NCBI GenBank assembly: GCA_014925825.1 | Contig: JACGCK010000006.1 | Location: forward strand, 1-64,000 | Source: Pholiota molesta | Taxonomy: Eukaryota; Basidiomycota; Agaricomycetes; Agaricales; Strophariaceae | DNA: 64,000 nucleotides | Direction of reading: 5' to 3' | Shown: positions 11,897 through 27,063 of the stretch, piece after piece | How the letters are laid out: each line of letters starts with the position of its first letter | Numbering within the stretch: position 1 is the first letter of the stretch | Translations under genes and position numbers: made by a program | Notes under the pieces: model-generated | Told to the model about the DNA's origin: nothing | Databases searched by the model: none | Seen by the model: the letters and a program-made list of their open reading frames with translations, nothing else

Positions 11897-13226
11897 TCAA
11901 TCAGCATCGACGGGATTCCAGCTGATCCCGCCTGCTTTGCCTCGATCTAAATCGTCGAGTTTCTTCATATCTTCCTCGTCTAGCTCAAAATCGTACACCT
12001 GCGCATTCGAGTGTATGCGCGAAGGGGTGGCGCTCTTGGGAAGGGGGACGAAGCTAGAATTTAGAGACATCGTAAGTTGTAATCTATCGCACATAATCAT
12101 CATTCAGTCGAGGAAAGAGACGAACCCGCGTTGAAGGGACCAGCGAATAAGGATCTGAGCAGGATCCCGGTTATGCTGCAATAGGCAAACGCGCAGTCAA
12201 TAAATAAATACAAGGTGTTTATCAGAAATTTCCCATACCTTGGCAGCCACTTCCATTATCACTGGGTGGTCCATTTTTCCACGGATAATTGGGCAATATG
12301 CCTGTATGATAATGTTATGTTCTTTGCAATAATCTACAATAGGTTTTTGTTGGCAAAAGGGTTGCAACTACGCCGAAATCAAGCTCGTTAGTATTACAAT
12401 TCTTCTCCCAAAGTCGTAAGGCTTACTTCGATTTGATTGACGGCGGGAAGTTCCCAGCCTTTCGCCTTGATTTCTTTGAGGTGCTTCACATTGCTATGGA
12501 GAAGAATAATGATCAATAAGTAGGATGCTCTGATATTTATGGCGTTGATCTAGGAATGGATTGTATACGCACTAATTTGAAACGCCAACGGTCCTAATTT
12601 TGCCTTCTGCTTTGGCCTCAAGCAGCGCCTTGTATGTCTCCAGTCGACGCTCCGTCCCAGAATACGGATCGTGAATCAAAAAAGATCAATATAATCTATC
12701 CAAGCAAGCAGGTCGATTCCGATCAGTTTCATCACATCACCGCCCATATACGCGAAATTCTGTACGCACCAAACTGCATCTTGGAGAGGGACGCGTCGAC
12801 TCCCTGCTTCGTCGATTCGTACCCGTGTGTCTTTGAGACGCATTTCGTTGCTAGATGAAGAGACTGCTTTAACATTTGCGCGAATAAACAGTATACTGAC
12901 ATTGTGCTCACTGATGAACACCTCGCTTCTAGGGAGCCCAGAGGCACGGACAGCGGCGCCTACCTCGGCTTCATTCCTGTACACCTGGGCGGAATCGACA
13001 TGCCTAGTATCCCCCGCACAAAGATAAACCATACTACCGGTCAGAATTCTGATTTCTGAGTAGTGCATTGCGCATACCGGTAGCCTGCCTTGAACGCCTC
13101 GAGGGTCGTCGCGGCCGTGTCGTAGTTCTGGTACACTCCGAAGCCCAGCAGGGGCATCTCGTAGCCCGATGAGAGCTTCACGGTGGAGTTAATTGTCAGT
13201 TTGGGGTGTGTCGTAGTTGCTGTCAT
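11897..13226 (-). CDS. Aldo-keto reductase, copy 2, with an apparent one-base frameshift
   Basis: Paralogue of the neighbour at 9.5-10.8 kb with the same exon pattern. The first four exons are 13226-13078, 13003-12912, 12850-12770 and one starting at 12695. Landmarks: [35 protein letters not shown], the Lys exon ([14 protein letters not shown]), DYIDLF, AVNQIE, AYCPI, PLPKS and the C-terminus [11 protein letters not shown]. In exon 4, just after DYIDLF, the frame hits a stop because the run of six A at 12678-12683 (T on the coding strand) is one base short of what copy 1 predicts. All other junctions are intact. It is either a recently broken duplicate or, more likely given the same pattern in essential neighbours, a consensus error. 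If intact it would be about 280 residues. Confidence 0.8.
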
Positions 13227-13992
13227 GTTGGATGCCTTTCGAGTAAAGTGGGCACTAGTAGTTGCTGATAGAGACTCGCGTCGGGTGGTATACAAAAGTG
13301 GGTATGATCGGAGTCGGGGCAGAGACGACAAGAAGGTGCGTGACGCCGTGTTTACTCAAAGGTGAATTTACGCAGTCGACAGTGCCAGTGCCAGTGGCCT
13401 TAGACGGAGCCGATTGTATGGATGAGATGAGAGTCCAGGTTGTAATCTAATCTCTGCACCGCTTACCTTAGCAAGCGTCTAACGGGGCGCGGGTCTCCGG
13501 CGTCCGCCCACTGCTCTCTCCGTCCCAGGCTACACACAGAAAGCAGTCCGCGCTCACCCTCTCAGCTCTCAGAGCGTCTATCCCTGCCGTGCGCTCATAA
13601 CGCTCACTCCGATTGGCAAGCTTGGGGGCTGATACGAGAATTCTCCTAGACATCAAACCCGAGCCCGAGTCTATAACTAGCACACCAGAGGACTTTGGGA
13701 CAACTAGGCTACGAAGACGCCTTTGGATTGTATTGGGGCACCACACATCTACGAAGCTGTATCCATCAACGATACGGCTCTCGTCATACAGTTTACGACT
13801 TGCTTCGCAAGAACGAGTTCCTTCAACTTTAACGTCAAACCCCGGGCCCCTTGCATACCACCACGAATACACCATCCTCAGTCGCGACCCGAAACTACAC
13901 AAAGAACAGAACTTTTTGTTTGAGCATAATTCCTAACGAAAGGACCGCTATTCGGCATCATAATCAACCAGAATTCTTGAACAGAAAGAGCG
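13227..13992. other. Divergent intergenic region between AKR copy 2 and the RING gene
   Basis: About 770 bases with no supported gene. It must hold the promoters of both flanking genes, which are transcribed away from each other. No clear TATA box was recognised on either strand. Confidence 0.5.
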
Positions 13993-15476
13993 ATGTCTCT
14001 GTACAACTACGTCGACGCCGTAAACGCCAACCTCGTAAGTCCGCCTTTCATTATACCGCGCAAATCTGACAAGAAATCTCTACCCCTGCTTAATATTCCC
14101 ATCTCGCCAGATCTGTTGCATCTGCCGTTCTCCGTTCACCGACCCAACGACGACGCTTACCTGCGCGCACACCTTCTGCTCCGACTGCATCCTGCGGGCG
14201 CTGAGCCACGCGGCGTCGTGCCCCGTGGACCGCACGCCGCTCGGGGCTGCCGATTTGGTCCCCGCGAACCCCATCGTACGTGCGGTAAGTGCTTCGAAGC
14301 GGTTCAGATCGTTAGTCGGTGGCTGACACGGTATTAACTATTCGCGCAGCTGGTCGACGAGCTGCGGGTGGAATGCGTGCATCGGACGGACGGATGCGAG
14401 TATGTGTCGCAGCGGCAGGTCATGCCGCTGCACTTAAGAGATGAATGCGATTATGCGGAGGTGCGGTGTGAGGAGGAGAAGGAAGGGGAAGTGTGCGGAG
14501 TCACTATGCGAAGGATGGAGCTGAAGGCGCATCAAATGGAGGTGCATGACTGGAGAGAAAATAAGGAGCTGGAAGAGAGCATCTCGCGGAATGTTGAAGA
14601 GGCTGATCCAGAAGAGGCGACAGAGGTGCGTGGTGTCTGATCGTGAAAATACGGGGCTGATGCTATATGTAGACCTATACATGTCCCCATGCCAGCACTG
14701 GTTGCCCGTACAAAGGGTCACTAAAAGCTGCGGAACATCTGCTGTCGTGTCCTTACGAGTCGCTGAAGGGATTCTTCACGGCAAACAACGCGAAAATGTC
14801 ACTCCTGACGGAACAAAACATGGTGCTCCGCCATAAAGTCGATACCCTAGAGCACACAGTGCACATTTTACGCAAGGAGATGAACGCAGCGAAGAATGCA
14901 CTGGGGCCGTGGTTCCGATCATCTTATCAAGGGATCAACGTACCGGCGCACGGTGGGGCAACGGTAACGGGGGCGGGCATGGACAGGGTGGCAAGCAGCG
15001 ATCTGCCGATCGGGATGCAGCCAGCGACAGCCGGACCGAGTGCGACGGGGTTCGAGGAGAGTGGGGATGTGCTGGCGCCGTATTTTCCGGCGGAGGACCC
15101 TGTGCGGCGGGGGCAATGGACACCAGGCAGCATGGGTGACAGCACGTATGGGCGTGCGGGAGGCGTGGTCGCGCCGCTGGATCTAGGGACGACACTGGAG
15201 GGCACGTTGGTGGGGCTGCGAGAGAGCGTGGTGGGGCTGGCGGCGGGGGTGGATTCGGTGGGGCGGCGAGGGGAGATTGCGCTGACGAACGAGACGCTGC
15301 GGCTCGGGGAGGAGATGATGTCAGTGCGGGCGCAGATGCACGGGCTACGGATGCAGGTGCACGGGATGATGATGGATCGCAATGCAGCGTTGAGCATGCG
15401 CGAAGAGGCGGGGGCGGGGGCGGGAGGCCCGTATTTGCGGGCGCACACGAACTTTGGGTCGATTACCAAGTTGTAA
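13993..15476 (+). CDS. RING finger / TRAF-type zinc finger protein (probable E3 ubiquitin ligase)
   Basis: Exons 13993-14034, 14111-14284, 14350-14625 and 14673-15476 give 431 residues without frame trouble. After a 14-residue lead comes a C3HC4 RING: ICCICRSPF, then LTCAHTFCSDCILRAL and CPVDRTPL (about 15-60). Two TRAF-like zinc finger segments follow, one with ECVHRTDGCEYVSQRQ..HLRDECDYAEVRC and one with YTCPHASTGCPYKGSLKAAE..HLLSCPYE. Next is a coiled-coil stretch (LTEQNMVLRHKVDTLEHTVH) and a Gly/Ala-rich tail with a second helical part. RING plus TRAF-type fingers is the layout of E3 ligases such as the TRAF/RNF41 group; substrate unknown. The stop is only 31 bases from the convergent BAG gene's stop. 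Confidence 0.8.
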
Positions 15477-15507
15477 AATAGTAGCATTTGTATAAGAAGT
15501 ACAGCAT

Positions 15508-16090
15508 CTATGTGCTACGTGAGTCTGCCCATGCGGCGTCGAGCTGGTCGAGGAGGCCTTGGAGGTGTTTGACGGCGGCTTTGCGATCTGCGCGGGCGGT
15601 GTGCCAGTCGTGTTCGGGGACGATGCCGTCGACGCGCAGCAGCGCCTGGAGCAGCAGCTCGGAGACGCGGGCGTAGTCCTTGGTGAGGCCGATCGGGGGT
15701 GGGTGGCGAGACCGGCGAGCAGACGCGTGTGGTCTGGGACCAGGGAGGCGTTGACGGCGGCGAGCTCGGCATCGATGGCGGCGATCTGGGCGTGCTCGGA
15801 GCGCGAGAGCCTGGTGGGCTGCTCGGCCTCTGTTACGATGGCGAGGGTGGAGTTGGGGCGGAGGTGGTAGGCGGAGACTGGGGGAGTGAGCGCGGGTGGG
15901 GGAGCGCAAAAGGGGACGTACTGGGCTGTGCATCGTCGGCGATGACTGCGCCGTCGTGGACGATGTGGAAGGCATGGGGCTGGAGGCCGGTGTATGCGGC
16001 GATGGAGGCGCGGACGGCGGCGAGGGTGGTGTCTGGACGGGGGAGCTGGAACTCGAAGCGGTCTGTGCCCCAGCGGACGGTGACGGGCAT
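15508..16090 (-). CDS. BAG-domain co-chaperone with N-terminal ubiquitin-like domain
   Basis: Two exons, 16090-15922 and 15877-15508. The N-terminal half (MPVTVRWGTDRFEFQL..TLAAVRASIAAYTG..HAFHIVHDGAV) is a ubiquitin-like fold. The C-terminal half (LTKDYARVSELLLQALLRVD..DWHTARADRKAAVKHLQGLL) is a BAG domain with its long helices. BAG proteins bind the Hsp70 ATPase domain and speed nucleotide exchange; the Ubl domain can link them to the proteasome. One base appears missing in the G-run at 15695-15699 (C on the coding strand), where the frame switches from LLAGLATHP to IGLTKDYARV. With it restored the protein is 179 residues. No GT..AG intron of reasonable length explains the switch. It is divergent from PBS2 with 27 bases between start codons. 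Confidence 0.8.
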
Positions 16091-16117
16091 GGTGGTCTCT
16101 CTTGACTCCGCACCCCC

Positions 16118-17839
16118 ATGTCCGACCCAAAACAAGCCCACGCCCGGCAGCCCCACCCGCTCACCGGCCTGCGCGCCCATCCACACGCAACCCCCATCCC
16201 CCCCTCCCTCCAGGCAAAGATGGCCGCCTTCGCCACAAGGGCCGCCGCGCCCCAGGACCCCGTCGACGCAGCCACCGCCGCCCTCCACAACGCCTCCCTC
16301 TACCCCCACCCCGTCCTCCACAACGCCGCCTCCTTCCCCGCACCCCAGCCCCGCGCACCCAAGCCCACAGGCATGGCCGCTCGCAGGGCCCGCCCCAACT
16401 TCTCCCTCCGCGACATCGACAGCTTCGTCCTCCCCGACGGCCCCGCCGCCGCAGGCCTCGGCGCAGGCCGCCCCACCGCCCTCCAGGACACCCCTCGCAG
16501 ACCCCCTCCCGCGGGCAACTTTGGCTCGCCCTTCTCCAACTTTTCCAAGATCGTGTACGTCGTCTGTGTGTGTTCCGTCGTCGCTTACTCACTCCGATCG
16601 CAGCGATCCCTCTGGCGCCCTCAATTTCACCGGCAAGGCCGTCCTCCACGCTGCAGGCGTCAATTTTTCCAGCGGCGCCTCCTTCGCCATCAACATGGAT
16701 CAGCTCCAGCTCGACGAGGAACTCGGCAAGGGCAACTATGGCACCGTCAAGAAGGTTCTCCACAAACCCACTAACGTCGCCATGGCTATGAAGGTAAGTT
16801 CCCTCTCCCTTTTCACTCTGCCCAGTGCCCATCTAGCCTTGCAGGAAATCCGTCTCGAGCTCGAGGACGCTAAACTCAACGCGATCATAATGGAACTCGA
16901 TGTACTCCACCGCGCAGTCGGCCCTGAGATCGTCGAATTTTACGGTGCATTTTTCATCGAATCGTGTGTCTACTACTGCATGGAATACATGGACGCTGGC
17001 TCCTTGGACAAACTGCAGGCCGCTGGCGTGCCAGAGGACGTTCTGCGAGGATCGCAGCCTGCATGGTCAGGGGTCTCAAGTTCCTCAAAGACGATCTCAA
17101 TATCATCCATCGCGGTGCGTCTCCCGTTATCTTTTTTTTCTTTTTTTTTTGCGCGTTTATCTTACTCTCGAATAGATGTGAAACCAACGAATGTACTGAT
17201 CAATCGGAAAGGCGAAGTCAAGCTCTGCGATTTCGGTATCTCAGGCGAGCTCGACAAGTCACTCGCAAAGACAAACATCGGATGCCAGAGCTACATGGCT
17301 GTGCGTTTTTTTTGTTGCCTTATTACCCTGCTGCTGACTGTCCCCAATCCACCACCCAGCCCGAGCGAATAAAGGGTGAATCACAGAACAACCTGGGCAC
17401 GTACACCGTCTCGTCGGACGTGTGGTCGCTGGGCCTGTCGATGATTGAGATCGGGCTCGGCAAGTATCCGTACCCACCAGAGACATACTCGAACGTGTTT
17501 GCACAGCTGACGGCGATTGTGCATGGCGATCCCCCTGATCTGCCCGAGGAGAAATACAGCGAGACTGCGCGAGACTGGGTCGCGAGCTGCCTGCGCAAGG
17601 ACCCCGAGCGGCGCGCAAGCTACAGGGAGCTACTGGTGCGTACACATGGATGATGTCATGATGATGTCATAAAACTAACCTCGTGTTTTTCTGCAGGCGC
17701 ACCCCTTCCTGTGAACGACGCCACGAGCGATGTGGATATGGCTGGATGGGTCGCCATGGCCCTCGAGTGGAAGGCCGCCGCCGCCGCCGAAGCGCTCAAG
17801 GCCCAACTGCCCCATCAGTCTAGATGCTATCCGCCTTAG
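16118..17839 (+). CDS. PBS2: MAP kinase kinase of the high-osmolarity pathway, Pbs2/Wis1 type
   Basis: Exons 16118-16554, 16604-16793, 16845-17114, 17176-17300, 17360-17635 and 17697-17839. The kinase domain shows LGKGNYGTVKKV (P-loop), VAMAMK (Lys), HRDVKPTNVLI, DFGISGELDKSLAKTNIG with the Ser/Thr activation sites, and YMAPERI. The loop DKSLA-KTNIGCQSYMAPERI is the Pbs2/Wis1 form. It would phosphorylate a Hog1-type p38 MAPK in the cytosol. Two one-base gaps are needed: near 17046-17050 (VPEDVLR joins RIAACMVRGL) and near 17709-17711. Without the second the protein stops at 17714 right after HPFL; with it, VNDATSDVDMAGWVAMALEW continues, as in other Pbs2 C-termini, to 17839. The corrected length is 480 residues. 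The start could also be the in-frame ATG at 16220. Confidence 0.85.
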
Positions 17840-19163
17840 CGCCTCGGCCAGTCCTTGGAGCGAGCTGCACGCAGGACTCGCTCGCTCGCGCATCCGTGCC
17901 GTGCTCGTTCCATCTGATGCGCCCACAGCGGGCTGGCGGGCCACCCTTTTCGATTTTCGTTTATTGTCGCGCGTGTGTGCGGGCGTGCGGGCAAGCCCGC
18001 TCCGTCGATTCTGTGTGTCAGAGCGCCGCGCGCTATGCGCTTTTTGTGTGCAGGCACCCCGCCATCCGTCACTCCGTGTTTTGCATAGTGCTGTTGTCGC
18101 TGTCTTCGCTCCTTCCCCACTCTTCCTCTCCTCTCCTCCCCCTATCCTAAGGCGCCAGCCCCCCTACGACTCCCCGACGGGTATCCATTGAATATTTTCC
18201 TCTATCATAGCTCCGCACGCGGCCATCGCCCGCCTGCCTGCCCATATCTCCGCTTTCTACATATACCCCGATCGTCTGTCACACACCTGCTTTCGACGCT
18301 CCTCGCACTCTGTACACATATATACAATACATACTTATTCAGGTGGTCGCATACGGCCACCGGTGGCGCGTTGGACCTACCTGCTTATCCACCCTCCAAT
18401 TGATACCCATACTCCCATGACTTCCAAGTACATGCAGGCCTGCGGCTGGGCGAGCCACATTTAGGCTGTTGCACATGCGGGCGGTTGTATCGCTGGTCGT
18501 AGGGGCTTGTTGCTACGTAGTGGGCCGTTCCGGGAGAGTGTATATGCGTATACGCGTCACGTATTACAGTCTTACACCACATCATCCACACTTCTACGAC
18601 TCGTCTCACAGCAGCATAAGAAACGTGCGCTTGCACTCGCTTGCTTACCGTTGTTGGGATTAGGATGCTTGTGTACAATGCCCGCCTACTTGTAACTTGT
18701 CCCTCCTTCCTTCCTTTCTCATTGACTCGCTAGCACTTAATCGACGTTCCTTCACCCTTGAGACCTTGACCCCGCCGCGGCGCCGGCGCAGCAGCGCATA
18801 CACGAAGTTGCACAACGCTCGCCGCGGTGTGCGTCTTCGCTCTAGTACTGCAAATCATACATATATACACATACAACCTTTACATTTTTTCTGTCACTGC
18901 TCCTCAAAATTTGAAGTCACTGTAAGATTAAGAGTACTTGAATTCTCTCCGCTCACACTCTCACTAATAGAACAATAACCATTTACTCCTTCTTGTCCGA
19001 ATCACATTCCTACCATATAGATCTCCATTTCTTTCCTTTTTTACTATCGTTGATAATGATATACCGATGCGTCGATGGAACTTTCATTATGAGATCAGAA
19101 TTGCCATTCTGCAAGGGCGGTAGTATCAGAATCGACGCCTGACAATCAAAGCCCGCTTGATAT

Positions 19164-19183
19164 TAATAATAATAATAATAATA
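19164..19183. repeat. TAA trinucleotide microsatellite, about 6-7 units
   Basis: A direct run of TAA units is visible, flanked by GATAT on the left and CGAAGGG on the right. It lies in noncoding sequence. Confidence 0.9.
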
Positions 19184-20384
19184 CGAAGGGCGACAGATTG
19201 ATATCTCCTAAAAACTGGTCCTGTTTCTAGTCGAGTACTTACAGGTACTTACTTACCTTCGTCGCAGCGGTCGCGCCGCCGTTACATGATATACATATGG
19301 GGAATCTAAGGCGAGCCGTGCAAGTTGTCAGATACTATCATACATATCTGGTGAACGTCAATTGACGTTCCGGCGGATATCGCTCGTGCCTGTGGTAGGA
19401 TGAAAATCAAGCGGGGATAACACATTGAAGAAACTCTCTCCGTGTGTGTCGGAGGCATGCATAGGTTCATAACATCTGGACGCTCTGAATCTTGTCGCTC
19501 GATGGACAAGTGCTACCGCTCTATCGGCCTGGTGCCCGCGATAATTTTAGAAATGACCTTCTGTGGCATCGACCAAAAGAAACATCACGTTGATTAGATC
19601 CAAACTTTCATATAAAAATTTATGAGTGCGCTATGTTGTATTTTGCGCGATGAAGATGTACACGGCAAACGCTGGAAAGCGACAAATTTGCCCAGACGTT
19701 GTTAAGCGCTGGTGAGCCACATTTGTCAAGCGCTCATATGTCTTACATAAGCTATACTGAGCTTACGGGTCTTTGAACTTCGTATTTTGTCACATTACTA
19801 ACATAAAATAAATAAATAGGTTGTTGGTCGTTGTTGGATGCAGAATTGAAGGGTGTTGCCGATGTTGTGTTTATAGCGTTATAGCGTTAACCTAACGGAG
19901 GCAAGACCTTGCGATCTGTAGATGGATCATATCGTAATTTTATGATCTATCATCAAATCCAGCCATACATTGGGTCAATGCCTGCCGTACATCAGCATAT
20001 ACTTGCAGTCCAATAGTGGATCAGTGTTTGCTGAGCACTTAAATCCGAGGAGTATGTTGTCGGGGGTCGAGGTGGGTTGCCTACGGCATGCTCTGTGAAA
20101 GTTTGACTGGAGTAAGCATGTATGTAACCTGGAAGGCAGTGCGCTGATGGAATGCTTTCGTTGGATGGAGTCTGGATGGAGTATTGCCCAAATGGCAAGG
20201 ATTGTACTTGCCCACCGAGATCCTTGTCAAATGGTCTTGCAGATCGGTGAACTGAATAGGCAAAAAGGACCAATCTATACCTAAAATGTATATATTTCAG
20301 GAGCAATTCTTACGAATTCACCCTTCTTGCATTCCCTCATACAATGCCACACCATTAAGCGCCGATCAGCCGTTTATTTGCTAC

Positions 20385-20674
20385 TGATTACGGCACGGAC
20401 AGCCTGATCAAAGATCTTATCAATTTCTCCATAGTTCATCCACCACACGGAGTCGTTTGAATCATGGGTGAGCATGGGAGGTCATCTGGACAAACCCTTG
20501 CCCAGGTCTAGTATAGCTATCAACGGATAGCAAATCATCGGCCTGAGATCCTCTTTTTCTGAATTTCTTTGAGGATGGTGCCTCTAGATGCCTTCGAATG
20601 ATTCTCATGTTGAAGGGGGGCAGTAAATAATAGTGCACATTGCTCAATTCTCGAATATTTGACGTAAATTCCAT
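20385..20674 (-). pseudogene. Possible gene relic or short unrecognised coding segment
   Basis: On the minus strand an ATG at 20674 opens a frame beginning MEFTSNIRELSNVHYYLLPP. It runs to a stop at 20462. In another frame just downstream, a segment reading HDSNDSVWWMNYGEIDKIFD..AVRAVISSK ends in a stop near 20385. The second piece has the composition of a real protein end, but I do not recognise a family and found no clean intron to join them. It may be a decayed gene or chance. Confidence 0.2.
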
Positions 20675-22109
20675 TGTGACGATTACTGTAGAAATCTTTG
20701 GTAGAAAGCTATCACGCCTGTGCCAAGCCTGTCCCTACTTGAACAGCGTGTTATAAGTTACGGTATGACATAGCATTCGGGGCCGCAATGTTCGAAGTTG
20801 ATGTTCACAACTTAAGCTACGCATTTGGACTCAAAACCTGAGAATCGGACCGACCGGAACTGAAGAGGTTTCAACAGGGTGTGAATTGAGAAAGTACTAT
20901 TTAGAATCAAGTCAAACAAGATTCAGGTAATATGCCCCAAAGGCATTTTCACCGGAGTAAATAGAAGTCGATGCTACAGGATACGGGAATCATGATAGTC
21001 AGAAACATATACTGGGTCACTTATACTACAATGGGCTGAAGAAGGGTTCGGCAACAATTAACTTTGCGTTGAACAAAATCAGATGCGATGAAGCCGCTGG
21101 AAGTTTCCAACGAATAGCAGCAGTTGTTAATATATCTTCTTCTACCTAGCCGGAAGGAAATCATTCGTGTGGCCCATTCCTTCGGAGAAACGCATGCTTC
21201 GCAGACATGCTCTAGACAAATGCAGACATCTTGCAAAGTCAATGTAAGCAGTCTTTTGATCATACTAATACTTGGCAACGCACTAATTGAAGATCGCGGT
21301 AGTATTCAATCTGACAACTGTGAGCTTTCGACAGACTGTACATCGGCTTCGGAGAGTATGGCATATCTCCCAAGGCCCGTAAAAGGACTTTATGAGATCA
21401 TTCTATCAGAATAAGTGGACTATTCAGAATTGAGATCCAATACTGATGAGTACTCATGCTCAGTCAAAACACGTGTCTTCTGAATCCTTTCAAATACGCA
21501 GACTTCACTGCATCTAATCTCAATCATTAATTTTTTAAAAAAATGTTAATCCGAGGCACCAATGCTAATGAAAACAGTTAGAAGGGACGCTATATGAAGC
21601 TGATTTAAGAAGAACTGGATCCTAAAACAAAAGCGCAAGATAAAATACTACCAAGAAGTTATAGGTGAGTTCCTATATTATTGACCTTTATCTGATACCT
21701 TATTTTCAACATGCTAGGTCTCAAATTTTCAGATGATGAAATATAAGCGCCCAAGCTCGATGTTATTTGTGCTAGCTATGGTAAGCTCAATGATTCTGGT
21801 GCTAGTAGCAGTAGATCGATACAGATATCTGCCACTGTGCGACCTAATACTAATCCGCGCAGAGGTCATATGAAGGCAAGAGCTTCAGATTGGAGGCACG
21901 CTGGGTGGAAGTTAGCGCTGGCGGCGGCCGGCTATTGGGACCGGTTATCTTATCTTTTGCGGCAAAAGCCGTTCCGAGCTTTTCGATGATCATAGATTAT
22001 AGATGAGTCAAGGTTACTGTGGGTTGTTCTGATCCATAGATCAAGTCATTTTCATCTTTCCCAACTTCTCCTAAGGCCGTGCAAAGTCTTTGATACCACC
22101 GATACGACG

Positions 22110-26042
<3,933 letters not shown>

Positions 26043-26131
26043 ACAAGTCCGGGCGTTAGAAAGGAACCAAAGTCTTGTAATACATACATTGTCTAAAAAT
26101 ACAAAGTGTCCTATATGCAGAGTGATGAGCG

Positions 26132-26921
26132 TTACTTTTTCGTGGATCCAAAGCCACCAAAACCCATCATAGCAGCCATGTCCGAGTCTGCAGGTTCTGT
26201 ATCGACAAGCATAGCCATCCGCGCCTTTTCCTTTTCAGCTTTCTTCTGTGCTTTCTTCTGTTCTCGAAGAGTTTGCTCTTTCATTCGAACTTCTGCTAAT
26301 CGCTGATCAAAGTCAAAAGCTTTCGCAGAAGCGGCCTCTTTGGTCTTTTCTCTCAGATAAGCGATGCGTGCCTGCACTTGAACTAATGTTGAACGAGCTA
26401 TTTTGGTGGTCTGCCCCAGGGCACGCAAATCTAGACGAAACAAGGTAATAAGATAATTGACACCTATTCCATTTGAAGTGCAGATAGGTCACTTACGGGC
26501 TCTGCTATTTATATGGTCAAGATATCCAACGCTATCCTTGTAAGTCCTGTTGCAAGTTTCACAGAAAAATCCGGGCTGTCCTGGACCCTTTCCGCCGGGG
26601 TTTTGCACAACCATCGTCTTTCCCAGATTCTTCTCCAGCTCAAGAGGCGCATCTCTTTGTTTCATCAGTTCGGTAGGTTTAGGCAGATCATCCTTTCGTG
26701 TTTTTCTGGGCCTCTTCCCTAATGACGATAGGTAAGAACTAGAAAGTGCAGAAACCCAGTGGTATACGCACCTTGCTTCAGTCGCTCCTCGTTCTCTTGC
26801 ATCCGCTCCCTCTCCTCCTGGTCTTTCTTCTTGGCCCGTTCTGCATATTTTCTTTGTCCCATTTCTTTCTGAAATCTGTATCCGCTGCTTTAGCGCCATA
26901 GGCGCCTGCCTTGTCTGCCAT
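26132..26921 (-). CDS. SNU23: Snu23/ZMAT2-like U4/U6.U5 tri-snRNP zinc finger protein
   Basis: Exons 26921-26772, 26718-26497 and 26430-26132. The protein starts MADKAGAYGAKAADTDFRKK. It then has an acidic/basic helix (YAERAKKKDQEERERMQENE), a KRPRKTRKDDLPKPTELMKQ block and a U1-type C2H2 zinc finger (FFCETCNRTYKDSVGYLDHI..NSRAHLRALGQTT). A charged coiled-coil tail ends in GFGGFGSTKK. This matches yeast Snu23 and human ZMAT2, components of the tri-snRNP that help spliceosome activation in the nucleus. One base is missing in the T-run at 26848-26851 (A on the coding strand) between WDKE and KYAERA. With it the length is 223 residues. It is divergent from the ERD1-like gene, with 142 bases between start codons. 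Confidence 0.9.
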
Positions 26922-27063
26922 GGTGATTGAAGAATCAAGGTGGCTGAGTGAATTGATGAGTCGATGTCACTGGCACGTGACCCGATGGACAGTACTGTAT
27001 TTTGCAAAGCAAGTCTTCGCCGTCGTTGAGTGCAGATGCTCCTGCCACCGCCCTCCCCGCAAC

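Larger units (their letters stand above)
17840..22109. other. Gene-poor region of 4.3 kb
   Basis: No gene could be supported. The left part (to about 18.7 kb) is GC- and CT-rich with overlapping short frames on both strands, probably a long 3' UTR or a noncoding transcript of the PBS2 side. A TAA microsatellite sits at 19164-19183. Around 20.39-20.67 kb the minus strand holds a 70-codon frame and, just downstream, a short in-frame end resembling a protein C-terminus (see the separate entry). The right end is the promoter of the tRNA synthetase gene. Confidence 0.5.

Noticed and set aside
15345..16832. Very long open frames on the opposite strands of the RING, BAG and PBS2 genes (up to 260 codons)
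   Set aside because: The region is GC-rich, so stop codons are rare in all frames. These frames are Pro/Arg/Ser repeats without domains and overlap exons with clear motifs.
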